From Mytilisepta virgata (taxonomy: Eukaryota; Mollusca; Bivalvia; Mytilida; Mytilidae), in contig CM051514.1 in the NCBI GenBank assembly GCA_028015205.1, positions 23,266,150 through 23,330,149 on the forward strand: a stretch of 64,000 nucleotides of DNA, given 5' to 3'. The position numbers and the translations under genes are program-made. Shown piece after piece: positions 11,307 to 23,436 of the stretch. The notes under the pieces are model-generated. The model saw only the letters and a list, made by a program, of their open reading frames with translations. It ran no database searches and had not been told where the DNA came from. The first letter of the stretch is position 1, and every line of letters begins with the position of its first letter.

Positions 11307-14300
11307 TAATCCCTTTCAGGACAGTTCTAGTTTTTCTTGAGTAAATGATTATTTATATAATTTGGCAGTGTAAATTGATTTTAACAATAGTTAAATTCCA
11401 AATAAGCTCTTAAAAGGAAGCCCCATATTATTCGTAGGAGAAATGAAATATGTATTGCAAATCAATATCGGATACATAGGACATTCCAGGTGAAAATTAC
11501 TTCAACTCCGTAGCTGGCGCAGGTAAAAAGTTTCGAAAATTAAAACGTGGCACTTTTTTGGCCCCTTTAAATTTCTAAAAGATGGAGGTATTTAAGAGAA
11601 AGTCAAAACATGGATCTAAATGACGTTTATTCCAAGAAACATTTAAAACGAAAAATCAGTTGAAAATTTTAAAATGTACACCAAAATTATATATAAAAAA
11701 AATGTATCCCCCCTCCCAAAAAAAAAATCGGGAGAGTCCAGATTTACTAAAATCATTCGTATATGGAGATCATTGTGGTAAAATATTATAAGGATTTGTT
11801 TAATACATGTAGAACAAAAGTAAATGAGCGGAAAATTAACTGTCTACGGAAGCCGACATCGACGACAACGGCACTACCATACCATAATACATCTGCACAT
11901 ATTTTTCTACACTAGGGTTAACACGTCGGGCTTGGTAGTGCATGGACATTACATGCACATTGTCCACAAATGGAATGATATGCACATTTCTCTTTTCGAT
12001 TTTCGATTTTTCGTTATTTTTTGTTTATCATACTGACGTAGTGTATCTGTAAATATAAATAATCACTTATTAAACTGTAGCCTCTACGACTTACGGCTCG
12101 GGATATTTTGCCCTATCGCAACTGGTCATGTATTTAAGCAACTCATTTCAAAACACATAGAAACAGTTATTAATAAAATAAGGAAATATTATATTTGGCC
12201 ACTGTAACTGAGTTTCTGTGGAATGAAAAACTAACATCAAATAGTCAAATAGTATATCTGAGAATAAATAAATATCAGAAGTTTTATTTTATGTATAAGC
12301 TAGACGTAAATTAAAATATGCCAAAATACTCAAATAAAACCCTCTCCTTTATAAATTCGATCAAATTATAATGTATTTTTTTCTGATGTGATATGAAAAC
12401 GAATAGATGTGGGGTTAGTGTCAGCATCCCATGCCTAATTTAATGTCTTTAACACTCCAAAGAGGCAACATCATAGCAACTAATGGTGTTTCATGTGTGA
12501 TTCTTTATTTTCTTGCAATGGTAAATGCAGGGTGACTTTCTCCCCAGGCCAAAATTACTGTAACAAACTAATAATACAGCCGTTGTTGATATTATCAGAG
12601 TCATTGTGTACAATCGGTAAAGTGAGAAAGACGCAATAATAGTGGACTACTTTTACAACTAACTACGAAGCATTCGGAGCTATGATGTTTCTCTTAACAA
12701 GGCGTTGTTGAGGGTAGAAAATCTGAGGAATCAAACATTGTGCCATCTTTCAAGCCTGCCGGTTGTACACGGTGTTATATTTGTGTGTTGTCTCTGGTTC
12801 TGTTTCTCTTGGTTGTGCTTCTGGTATTTGGTTAAACTAAATAAAATATGTTCCTTGTGTTGTTGTTGTTTGTATTTCGCCTTGTCTTTGGAATTCGGTA
12901 ATATTTTATTGTTCCTGTAGTAATTCGTTTGATTAAACATGAAAATATCCCCATGTGTCGTCACAAAAAGTATAATCAGCAACATTATAAATCACAAGAA
13001 AAGTGCTTGGCCGAAAAAAAGGACAAAGTTTAGTGGATAAGATATTTTTATTCGTTTATCATATTTTGATGTTACTAATTCAAAAATTCAAATTCTTTAA
13101 TGTCAATGAAGACGCCCCAAAGGACAATTCATTCAATAACAATTTAGATACAATGATTATAATTGATTACAATAATTTTATTTCTTACCAATCTTCAGTT
13201 ATGTCAGTTCAGATCATATTAAATCCACTTCAATTTGGAAGAATATAAGCCTCAATATGCAAGATGTTTTTTTCTGGTATCTTCCATAATTATTTTTGTA
13301 TCAGAAAGTACCCACAATTTTCGTTAATCATGGTACAATAAAAAATCCGACGTGGGACATTTTAGCTCATTGATAAGACCATTTAGCGGGAAAAATTTAT
13401 CTTTAGCGGTAATTTTGCGGAATTTAAAATACTATGAGGACATTTTATTAGGAGAGTTTGGTAATGGTCTGGGTCTTTCAGCTGTAAAAATGTTCAAATT
13501 TTTTAGTCTGTATGTTGGTCATTAGGAGCACCCTGTGTGTTTCTGTGTCTTGGACATTTTTCAGATCGTTTGGTTGCAGCGCCTCCTCTTACTGATCTTG
13601 TAATGCAAGGGTTTTTGGTAATAGTCATTAATCTTCTCACTATTGACAATATTTTTGCTTACTATACATTTTATTTAACAAAATAATAAAAATTGGTTGT
13701 AAAATGTTCCGCTAAAATGTCCTGCGTCCAAAAAAATCGAATCCAGCATCAAGCACTCAAGAAGATATAATGGGAAATGATTTTCTTCGACCTCGTTCAA
13801 ATTGGTAAAATTTTCACTACAAACATATCAAATGTTCACGACTTTGTTTTTGTTAATATAATTTAGTAAAACTATGCAGCTCGCATGAAGTCTGATATGT
13901 TGAACTATTTATTTCTTTCTGTTACATATATTAACACACATTTGAAGATTAAATATGAAAATGAAAAAATATGGAGTTCTGAACTAATTTTCAATGTGTT
14001 TCATATTTTTTAAAAAAAATTACTTTTCATATTGTAGACATTTGACAATAACCAAGTTACCCTGATTTGGAACATAATGTGATTTGATAACTATCAATAA
14101 TGAAGTGTGACTAAAGATTTGTATTTATCTCAGTTTTATATGCGTTTATCAATAGAATAATTACAATATAAGGATTTTTATTGTTTAACATCTTCCAGCT
14201 AATTGGCAACTTGAAACTACTGTAAATAGGATAATAACGATCGTCACCATAGCAGCATGGGTCGACCGGGGAATGTGAACCATGACATTATTTTACTTCC

Positions 14301-15780
14301 CGATCTGACACATGAAACATTGCACGACGTGGTTATAATTTGACACGCATATAAATTCCTTCGACATGTCAATGGTCAAGTGGTCATGAAAAAGTAATAA
14401 ATATATCTTTACAACAGTGTAGTTTCTTTAAAGGCATCGTTCAGAAAGTTGAACTAAATATTCTCGATGTGAAAAAGTCTAATTCCTATCAATATATTAT
14501 ATTGTTGTAAATTTAAAATGTAATATTTTAAAGCAAAATTACCTAATAGCTCATAAAGTGCATTAATTTATTTTCCAACTTGTTCACTTCAGTTCCTATA
14601 TGTATAATTTTTTTTTAAATCACACTGAACGAAAATACTAGTTAATACAGTATATACTTTTGACGATAAAACACTCGAAATACCGTTCAATGCCCTCAAT
14701 TTGGGGTGAAAGTAGAAGGAGACGAAACTTTCATAGATAGGCTCATAACTTTGTCGGTTTTTTCTTCTAATTATTCTCATAGTTATTTTTTTTTTAGTAT
14801 TTGTTGGCTATATTACTGTGATACTGTTCTCACGAAATCTCCGTTTTAATGAGATCCCTTACTTTCTCTTCTCCTTCGAATCTATTCTTTTGCCGATATT
14901 GCTATTCATTATAAAAAAATATATTCATGTGTATTCAACTCTTCCTATGTATCTATTCACTCGGACCTTATAGAAACCATAGTTTGGAGAACGTTTACTG
15001 ACAAACTGAAATGTCTGTCAATGAAATTGAATTATAATATACCGTGTCACACCACGTAATTCTATTACATTTACGTATGGTATGAAAAGTGATATAGAAT
15101 ACTTTGATGAACATTAAAAACAAAACCCGACCTGTTGAGTTTTGAAGAAACATCTTTCACGTTTAATTCATATTGATTATGTGCTTAGAACCACTTTTTC
15201 CCCAACCAATTAAATAGAAATTGAAACGAAATAAATAAAAATTATAACTATGGAAATTACTAAATGAAAATCTAATTAAAATAATACTGTAAGAGAGAGA
15301 GAGAGAGAAATAATTTTTCCTCTTTTTTCTTATGCTCAGTAATTTCTCGATTACACCTAACGTTTCATATATATTATATTTCTTTATTTGAAATGCATGT
15401 TTATACCCCTAGGGGTTGATAACAAACAAAATGAACATAATAAACAAAGTAGAATAAAGTCACATCAATATAGCATACACAGACTTGTACAAAATCTACG
15501 CAGTTGTAGAGTCCACTTTCCTAAGTTCGAGAGATTTTTTTATAAATGGAGCTGCAAACTGCATAAGATCATTATGAGAAAGTATTCTTTTCAGTTTCTC
15601 AGAAGTTGATAAGTTATTTATATCTGGTAATTTGGTTAAAACATTAAAGAATAGTTGTCTAAAAGTACTATATAATACGTAGGAATAAATCCAAAGTCAA
15701 ATCTGTTTTTTTTTAATTTCTAGACTATTGTTGCATGCTAAGATTTTGTGTATTATTTATTTGTTACTTGTGTGTGTTTG
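11307..15780. other. AT-rich stretch without a supportable gene
   Basis: Short frames at 11824, 12705/12731, 13003, 14589 and 15388 lack family motifs and sensible splice contexts. A (GA)n run lies at 15295-15308. No repeat copy was recognised by eye in this stretch. Confidence 0.35.
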
Positions 15781-15801
15781 TGGGGGGGGGGGGGGGGGGG
15801 G
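15781..15801. repeat. poly-G run
   Basis: About 20 consecutive G residues follow TTTGTG. It is a simple repeat, potentially G-quadruplex forming and prone to assembly length error. Confidence 0.8.
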
Positions 15802-15819
15802 TGATAGGTGGATGTATAC

Positions 15820-15970
15820 ATGTTTAATGTCTAGTGGTAGTTATTAAATGTACATATATATCAGGGCCAGAACATATTGATATGATATAAAGCCTGTTCT
15901 ATAATAGACCGACACTCTAGACTGAGTACTCAGATTTTTAACTTATTAGCTCACAAGGTAGCTATCCCCG
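15820..15970 (-). repeat. 3' fragment of the SINE family found at 57.3 kb
   Basis: On the plus strand the words TAATGTCTAGTGG, CAGAACATATTGATATGATA, GACCGACAC and AGATTTTTAA...TTAGCTCACAAGGTA match, in the same order and spacing, the 3' body of the SINE at 57274-57608 (AACGTCCAGTGG, GAGAACATGTTGATATGATA, GACCGACAC, AGATTTTTAATGTGCTAGCTCACGAGGTA). The tRNA-like head is missing, so this is a truncated old copy in the same orientation. Confidence 0.65.
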
Positions 15971-16019
15971 TACTCCACACATTTTGTGTTCTATTTACCG
16001 CTTCCACAATCATGCTAAT

Positions 16020-16165
16020 GTTTGAATACAGACCCCTAGTTTTGAAAATCAAAATTCAAAATTCTTGCTACACATTTACATACATTGTGTGACAATACTG
16101 TATAGAAATTAAATGCAGAAAATGAAAAATGAAAGAGGAGTTTAGACCACTACTTTAAATTCACA
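16020..16165 (+). repeat. dispersed repeat, copy 2
   Basis: This is a diverged partner of 5095-5220, sharing CCCCTA.TTT.GAAAATCAAAAT, TGTGACAATACTGTA and AAATGCAGAAAA in the same order. It is non-coding. Confidence 0.45.
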
Positions 16166-16439
16166 AAGCATTATTCCCAAATATTCTTCGAAAATACGCG
16201 GATAAGAAAGAAAAAAAACTGAAATGTTAAGTAGTGCATGGTATGTAAGGCTTCATGTTTAAATAAATATAAAAAATTATGCATTAAACCAACGCTTACA
16301 TGATGAAATGTGTTAAAACCGCGGGGAGTAACTCAATGATATTTTGATACGGGACGTGTGGCAAATTCGGGTCAAGATTTTACAAAACCGGCGGAGATTT
16401 TGGGTCGGGATTTGTTGACACTGTGGAGAATTCCAGTGT

Positions 16440-16650
16440 CTCATACTAGAGTTTCCCCCTACTCAGTTCCCCCCGGAAAAATGGGTATATACTGAGTATT
16501 CCCCCGGCAAAATGGGTATATACTGAGTCCCCCCCCCCCCCGAATAAATTGGTATATACTGAGTTTTTCTCCCGGAAAATCGAGTATATACTACCCCCCC
16601 TGAGATTAATGGTAGGATAAATTAGTATATACTAGATTTTCCTCCAGACC
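16440..16650 (+). repeat. ~45-bp minisatellite with GTATATACTGAG and C-runs
   Basis: Units of the form TTCCCCCGG.AAAATGGGTATATACTGAG repeat about five times with drift. The array opens with CATACTAGAGTTTCCCCCT; the region at 17990-18145 carries the complementary words (CTAGTATGGGGGAAACT, TATACCCATTTTCC). The two arrays therefore form a loose inverted pair around 1.4 kb. Confidence 0.55.
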
Positions 16651-16829
16651 GAATCAATACTAGACTTTCCCCCTTGATTAAATTCGTACTATCTACTAAA
16701 AAAACAATGCTCTGATTTTTAACAAAATTGAATAATTGAGCATAGTTTAACACAAAGGACAAGTTGGTCAAGATTTTATTTTTACATTGGACCACCATTT
16801 CCACATAGAGAACCAAGTGTTATTACTTT

Positions 16830-17180
16830 GGTGCCGATCGGAAATTCAAAATGTCTACCAGCCGATGTCAAATTTTATATTGAAACCCTATGGGAAATGA
16901 TATTTTCGTCTTCTTTTTGAGAACCACTGAACAGAATTTGACAAATCTTGGCAGAGATCTTCCCTCATCCCTATGCAGTCCTTCATAAGTGTTGTCACTT
17001 TAAGTATCAATCAGAAATTCAAAATGGCGCCAGTCATGGTCAAAGTTTACATTGAAACCCAATGGAAAAAAGATATTTTTGTCTTCTTTTTGAGAACTAC
17101 TTATCAGAATTTGAACAAACTTTGTAGAGGTCTTACGTATTAGGTCATTCATAAGTGTTGCTACTTTTGTACCGATTTGC
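16830..17180. repeat. two ~165-bp tandem units
   Basis: The words ATCGGAAATTCAAAATG, CATTGAAACCC.ATGG.AAA.GATATTTT.GTCTTCTTTTTGAGAAC and CATTCATAAGTGTTG.CACTTT recur at ~165-bp spacing (16840 and 17010). The style resembles a family A core read in the opposite direction but is only distantly similar. The minus-strand frames here are artefacts of the repeat. Confidence 0.45.
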
Positions 17181-17703
17181 ACGAAATTTGCATAAAAGCG
17201 TCAGGTAAGCGATTCAGGAGCCTCAAGTTTTCCATAGAAAAAAGAACCACAATCCCTGCTATTAGTGGATTACCATCATGACATCGTAACGTGAACGAGA
17301 AGACCCTAATAGGTATCACGACCACAAAATTGGTTTTAGGAAGGTTTTAATTAGGACCCCGCTGACTATCGGTGGAGGTCCTATTGAAATCAGCTTGTCC
17401 GTCCGTCACAATTAGTTTCCGTATCTCTTGGAGTTTAGTGATGAAACTTGGCATGATTTTTATCCACTACTAGAGATTGTGATGCGTACAAGGTAGAAAA
17501 CCATAAGTTGTAGGTCATGGTCAAAACTTAGTTACTGTTTTCTGCTCTTTGGTCGGGTTGTCTCTTTGACACATTCCCCACTCCCAGTCTCTATTCTATT
17601 AATCCGTCCGTCATAAATAATTTCTGTTCCATAACTTGAAACTTTTCACGAATGGTAAATGTAAAATCATGGTCAAAAACTAAAATTGCGACGGTCACCT
17701 CCT

Positions 17704-17728
17704 CCCCCCCCCCCCCCCCCCCCCCCCC
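17704..17728. repeat. poly-C run
   Basis: About 24 consecutive C residues with a short C/A-rich flank. It is a simple repeat, and its assembled length should not be trusted. Confidence 0.8.
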
Positions 17729-17989
17729 CACCCAACACCCACACACAGACCAGTAACGGCAGACATCATATTACCAGGTTTAACTATACAAAGTTCTTAA
17801 AATTCTCTTTTTGTTCTTAGTCGTCTGATATTTCTTTATTGGATTTTTTTCTTCTTCAAATAACAGGTCACACATTCTGCGCTCAGTGGCCTCAGGCAAT
17901 ATTTTATTTGCTAAAATGTAGGATCAATCTGCTCAAATGTCGTTCACCGATATTATCACATGTACATTTTATTTTTTAATAAGGTGGAA

Positions 17990-18150
17990 AAATTAGTATG
18001 GGGGAAAATGAGTATGTGTATACGCCTACCAGGTTTTCCGTGGTGGAGGGGGAATTGGGTATATACTCATTTTTGTCCGGGGCTAAATCTGAATATATAC
18101 CCATTTTCCGTGTTGAAATTCTAGTATGGGGGAAACTACGATGTAACACC
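17990..18150 (-). repeat. inverted partner of the GTATATAC minisatellite
   Basis: AGTATGGGGGAAA, GGGTATATACTCATTTTTGTCCGGGG and TATATACCCATTTTCC are complementary in content to the units at 16440-16650. A 62-codon frame across it (17998-18186) has no independent support. Confidence 0.45.
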
Positions 18151-19525
18151 GGTCAGGATTTAAAAAATTTCTACAGATTTTTATAAAGCACTGAGGAGAA
18201 TTCAGGTTGACTTTACACAATGTTAAATGTATAAATATGTCTCATCATGAGATCTGCCTTTTTTATTTTTGTATAATTTCGGGTGTGTAATTTTAGATTT
18301 CCTGGATACTTTCGGGTCACAAATTCGATATAACGTGGATAATTTCGGGTACGGGTTTCGAGTTCACCGACACAGCCTCAGTCATAAAATGGTCAAGTTA
18401 CCCCCGCCCCGCGAGGTTAAAGCATTCGATGGAAATATTATTTTATGGTGCATGAGGTTGATTTTTGGACCCTTTTTAAATATGACTAGTCGTATATAAT
18501 AATTTCCCTCAGAAAGATTTTTTTTTTAGAACAAAAGACAATTTAAACCCCATTGTTTACCCCAATAAATTGACAAAGTTTGGTCTGGTTTATACTTGGA
18601 AAAAGTACCTGTTCATTATTAAAAAAATATGATTTTTTTTCTCGTTTTATATATCAATCTCGTGCTTTGACACTTCGTCATACTGATATTTATTTATCCA
18701 TGACAGAGTGTTAACATTCGAACTATACGTTTATTCAATTTTTAAATATTGTGAAAATGCACACATTTTAAATGTTGGGGGGAAATGAACGTTTTGTGAA
18801 AACCGAAATGACACATTATTGTCTGTTGTGGTAATTTTCTTAATTTATAATACAAATAAAAATACTAGCATAGTTCAACATATCGAAGAATAATGAAGAA
18901 TTGAAGCCGGGAATGGAAGTCACATATCACTGCATGCCATCTTTTAATATTCACAAACCACGTTTTTCAATTGGAGATACCATACGGGCTAGTTTGGACA
19001 TAACTCCCATTTAGATAAAATTAATTCCGTTAACCTGAAGGTATCGATCGTTTTGAATGAAAGATGCTTAAATTATGACCCATGAAAGAAAATAACGGGA
19101 TGCGTCGTCCTTCGGTAGCTTAAATTGACCGTTGATAATCGGATGTAGTTATGTCAGTTCATGAAAAATGCAAAATCGTTATTTATATACGAGGAGTGAA
19201 AGTGTGGCATGTAATATAATTATACGGCGAATTTCTACGAGTGCTGGTTGTATAAAAGTAAGTTATTTCCATTTCCCATTACTCCCAATCCAGAAAATAT
19301 AAATACGGTATTTTTACTATTATAACGAGGTCAATTTTAATGTGTGATGAGGGTTTCCCTACCGATGTAATTTTTTTTCTCCTCTACATTTTTATTGACT
19401 TTTTGGTAAAAGCCCCGTTAAAATACTAAAATTCCTTACATAAAATAAACATTTTTTTAAAATAAAAATAACCTACCTATTTTTTTAAATAAAAATGATA
19501 CCCTAACGGCATGCGTGTCCGAGAT
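18151..19525. other. AT-rich stretch, nothing supportable
   Basis: There are no motifs and no repeat apart from a run near 19450-19500 related to the 7.8 kb TAGGTAGG-type word. The short frame at 18269-18499 is not convincing. Confidence 0.35.
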
Positions 19526-19529
19526 TTTT

Positions 19530-19770
19530 CAGACGGCTTGAAGTTCGCTAAAGCACATCGTGGACATTTTTAAAACCTTTTGAGAATAAAAACGTATCAA
19601 GTCTTCATGATTGAGCTTTACACTTTTGGTCATTTTGGTATTTTTTAATTTACCTTTCAACTTTTTGGATAAGTCATTTGGGTTTACATTTGAGCACAAC
19701 TGATGAGTCGTAAATCGACGAAATGTGCACATCTTGTGAATAAAAATTGGTATCAAATAATTTATTGTAA
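19530..19770 (-). repeat. dispersed repeat with CACAAGATGTGCACATTTCGTC core, copy 1
   Basis: Read on the minus strand it gives GATACCAA..TTTATTCACAAGATGTGCACATTTCGTCGA then a GTTGTGCTC word. The plus strand at 56465-56515 gives GATACCAGTTTTGATGCACAAGATGTGCACATTTCGTCAATTGTGCTCC. The two are old copies of one interspersed repeat in opposite orientation. The 75-codon minus frame here derives from the repeat. Confidence 0.6.
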
Positions 19771-19984
19771 CCTACTGAAATACGACTGACGCATAACAAT
19801 TTGATTTCCTATTCTTTGTAGTGATTTCTAGCTACAGTGGATTCATTTATTTTCGTGGTAAAAGGAAAAACGAGGATTTTTTGCGAGATTTAAATTCGTG
19901 GATTGTTATTTCATTCTACAGAGCAGAATGATTTCATAATTGGTATGTAGCGTTGACAATATGAGTTGTACGTTGTCTCCTATT

Positions 19985-21880
19985 TATGCCTAGCCAGGAA
20001 TGTGGCTAGGGCATATAGATTTGCCCTTGTACGTCCGTCCGCACATACGTCCCGATTCGGTTAAGTTTTGCGTTTAGCTCAATTTCTCAGAAACCTATAG
20101 TAATATATCACCACTACAGTCCTCTTGTATAGTACAACACAGTTCAGCAATACTTGGGTCGCTATGACCTACATTTCATGCATCAGTGACTTTGGTTAAG
20201 TTTTGCGCGTAGGTTCAGTTCTTTGTGTATAGTGTATCAATGAAACTACATCAGTGGATGTGCCTTGGGTAGTACTGAGCTGTCATACAATAATTGGGTC
20301 ATTGTGACCTACATTTTATGCTTGAGCGACTCTGGTTAAGTTTTGCATTTAGGTTAATCTCTTTTGAACTAAGCATAGTGTATCAATGAAACTTCATCAG
20401 TGGATGTGCCGTGGGTTGTACTGAGCAGTCATACAATAATTGGGTCATTATGACCTACATTTTATGCTTGAGCCACTCCGGTTAAGTTTTGCATTTAGGT
20501 TCATTTCTTTTGAACTAAGCATAGTGTTTCAATGAAACATCATCAGTGGATGTGCCTTGGGTAGTACTGAGCAGTCATGCAATAATTGGGTCATTATGAC
20601 CTACATTTTATGCTTGAGCGACTCTGGTTAAGTTTTGCATTTAGGTTCATTTCTTTTGAACTAAGTATAGTGTATCAATGAAACTTCATTACTGGATGTG
20701 CCTTGGGTTGTACTGAGCAGTCATGTAATAATTTGGTCATTATGACCTACATTTTATGCTTGAGCTACTCTGGTTAAGTTTTGCGTTTAGGTTCGTTTCT
20801 TTGGAACTCAGCATAGTGTATCACTGAAACTTCATCAATGGATATGCCTTGGTTGTAATGAGCAGTCCTACAATAATTGGGTCATTATGATCTACATTTT
20901 ATGCTTGAGCGACTCTGGTTAAGTTTTGCATTTAGGTTTATTTTTTTGGAACTAAGCATAGTGTATCAATGAAACTTCATCAGTAGATGTGCCTTGGGTA
21001 GTACTGAGCTGTCATACAATAATTGGGTCATTATGACCTACATTGTATGCTTGAGTGACTCTGGTTAAGTTTTGCATTTTAGGTTCATTTCTTTGCAACT
21101 AAGCATAGTGTATCAACGAAACTTCATCAGTGGATGTGCCTTGGGTAGTACTGAGCACTCATACAATAATTGGGTCATTATGACCTTCATTGTATGCTTG
21201 AGCGACTCTGGTTAAGTTTTGCATTTTAGGTTCATTTCTTTGCAACTAAGCATAGTGTATCAACGAAACTTCATCAGTGGATGTGCCTTGGGTAGTACTG
21301 AGCAGTCATACAATAAGTGGGTCATTATGACCTACATTTTATGCTTGAGCAGCTCTGGTTAAGTTTTGCATTTTAGGTTTATTTTTTGGAACTAAGCATA
21401 GTGTATCAATGAAACTTCATCAGTAGATGTGCCTTGGGTAGTACTGAGCACTCATACAATAATTGGGTCATTATGACCTACATTGTATGCTTGAGCGACT
21501 CTGGTTAAGTTTTGCATTTTAGGTTCATTTCTTTGCAACTAAGCACAGTGTATCAACGAAACTTCATCAGTGGATGTGCCTTGGGTAGTACTGAGCACTC
21601 ATACAATAATTGGGTCATTATGACCTACATTGTATGCTTGAGCGACTCTGGTTAAGTTTTGCATTTTAGGTTCATTTCTTTGCAACTAAGCATAGTGTAT
21701 CAACGAAACTTCATCAGTGGATGTGCCTTGGGTAGTACTGAGCAGTCATACAATAATTGGGTCATTATGACCTACAGTGTAATCTTGAGCGACTCTGGTT
21801 AAGTTTTGCATTTTAGGTTCATTTCTTTGCAACTAAGCACTGTGTATAAACGAAAATTCATCAGTGGATCATATATTTTT
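19985..21880 (+). repeat. satellite D1a, ~13 units of ~147 bp
   Basis: The array opens with a perfect hairpin CCTAGCCA-GGAATG-TGGCTAGG (19989-20010). About 13 units follow, each with GGTTAAGTTTTGCATTTAGGTTCATTTCTTT, AACTAAGCATAGTGTATCAATGAAACTTCATCAGTGG and TTGGGTAGTACTGAGCAGTCATACAATAA. GGTTAAGTTTTG recurs near 20057, 20194, 20336, 20481, 20626, 20771, 20917, 21064, 21212, 21359, 21504, 21651 and 21799. Nearly every unit carries GGGTCATTATGACCT, two inverted AGGTCA-like half-sites separated by three bases. Later units are more alike than early ones, suggesting recent local amplification on the right side. Non-coding. Confidence 0.8.
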
Positions 21881-22660
21881 TGTGTACAGGTGCACGTTGA
21901 AGGGACTAACCACTTGAGATAAGATGAAGGTCATATGACCCATACTACATGGTTGACTGGCTTTTAATTTCTATGTCAAAAATCAGTTTTAACATACAAA
22001 GTGGCCTAGAATTATATTACTTGGTGTTAGGGTGCATCTCAGGGAGTAACACAGCCTCCAACCAAAATTAGGTCATTATGACCTACTTTTCGCACTTCAT
22101 TGATTTAAGTTAAGTTTTACCTCCGAGTTCAGTTCTCCGATACCTAGGGACCTACAATCATTATTTGGTGTGAGGGTGCATCTCGGGAAGTAACACAGCC
22201 TCCCACCAATATTATGTCACTGTGACCTACTTTTTGCACTTCATCGAGTTAGGTTAAGTTTTACATCCGAGTTCAGTTTTCCCATACAAAGGGACTTAGT
22301 CATATTACTTGGTTTCAGGGTGCATCTCAGGGAGTAACACAGCCTCCCATCAAAATTAAGTCACCCTTGCCTACTTATCATGCTTCATTTACTTAGGTTA
22401 AGTTAGTTCTCCAATACCAAGCGACCTATAATCATCTTTCTTGGTGTGAGGATGCAATTCGGGGAGTAACACAGCCTCACACCAAAATTAGGTCACTCTG
22501 ACCTACTTATCGTGCCTTACTTACTTTGGATAAGTTTTATGTCTGAATTTAGTTCTCTGATACCAAGTGTCCTAAAATCATATTACTTGGTGTCTTAGAG
22601 TGCATCACGGGGTGTAACACCTACTTATTGCACTTCATTGACGTTAAGATTTACGTCTGA
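21881..22660 (+). repeat. satellite D1b, ~140-150-bp units joined to D1a
   Basis: After a TTTTTTGTGTACAGGTGCACGTTGAAGGGACT leader come about five units with CTTGGTGT.AGGGTGCATCTC.GGGAGTAACACAGCCTCCCACCAAAATTAGGTCA and GTTAAGTTTTACGTCCGAGTTCAGTTCTCCGATACCAAG. The same leader and units form the array at 47.8-49.3 kb. Perfect AGGTCANNNTGACCT palindromes are present at 22070-22084 and 22490-22504. Non-coding. Confidence 0.75.
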
Positions 22661-22669
22661 ATTCAGTTT

Positions 22670-22870
22670 TCCGATACCACAGCCGAACAGTCTAACATTG
22701 AACCCTATGGGAAATTTACTTAAAGATCTTCTTGTTTGATACCACAAAGCCAATTGGAACAAACCTTGGCAGCAATGGTCATTAGGTGGTCATCATTCAG
22801 AATTGTATCCGATGACCAAGCAGGCCATCCAAGATGGCAGCCAGAGCCAAACATAGTTTAACAAAGGAGC
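22670..22870 (-). repeat. family A core fragment, inverted
   Basis: On the minus strand this reads as a family A monomer: GGCCATCTTGGATGG, GTCATCGGATACAATTCTGAATGATGACC, ATTGCTGCCAAGG, CCAATTGGC and AAATTTCCCATAGGGTTCAATGTTA. It abuts the end of D1b. It is one degraded monomer without the terminal hairpin. Confidence 0.65.
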
Positions 22871-23430
22871 TCATGCGAAAATTCACTAAAAAATTGTTAA
22901 AAACCAGTGAAAAATTGGGCAAAACCAGTGAATTGTGGAATCTCACATTGTTTGTGTTTTACTTCTTGTGCTGTCTCATTTTAAATGCTAAGTTTAAATG
23001 TGCTACGTCTTTTCTATTATTTGAGTTTTAACTTTGTGGTAGATATACATATATTTGTTTATGTTACTGTTCTTATAAATTCATTTTGTCTTTCATTCTT
23101 ATGGACTTTCAGTTTAATCCCTTTGGTGTTTCTTTTGCAAATGTTGGCATTTTAATACAATATTACAAACCAGTAAACTAAGGTTGATTTTGAATTTGAA
23201 ACATTTAAATTTAAGTCATTCTGTTGTTAAGTTAAAAAAAAATAACAAAGCTATCTCATCTCAGTGTTATATGTCTTCCGTTTTTTCTCTTTTTTAATTT
23301 TTTTCCCAAATTCACAAAATTAAATATGTTAAATAACATTGAATAAAAAATCTTTTGTGCTAGATAAGATAATATTGTAGCACACTGTTAACATCTTTAT
23401 TCTTTGAAGAAAAAAAAAGATCATGCATTG
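22871..23430. other. AT-rich spacer, no gene seen
   Basis: The frame at 22834-23031 begins inside the repeat fragment and is not credible as a gene. Nothing else was recognised. Confidence 0.35.
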
Positions 23431-23436
23431 AAATTA

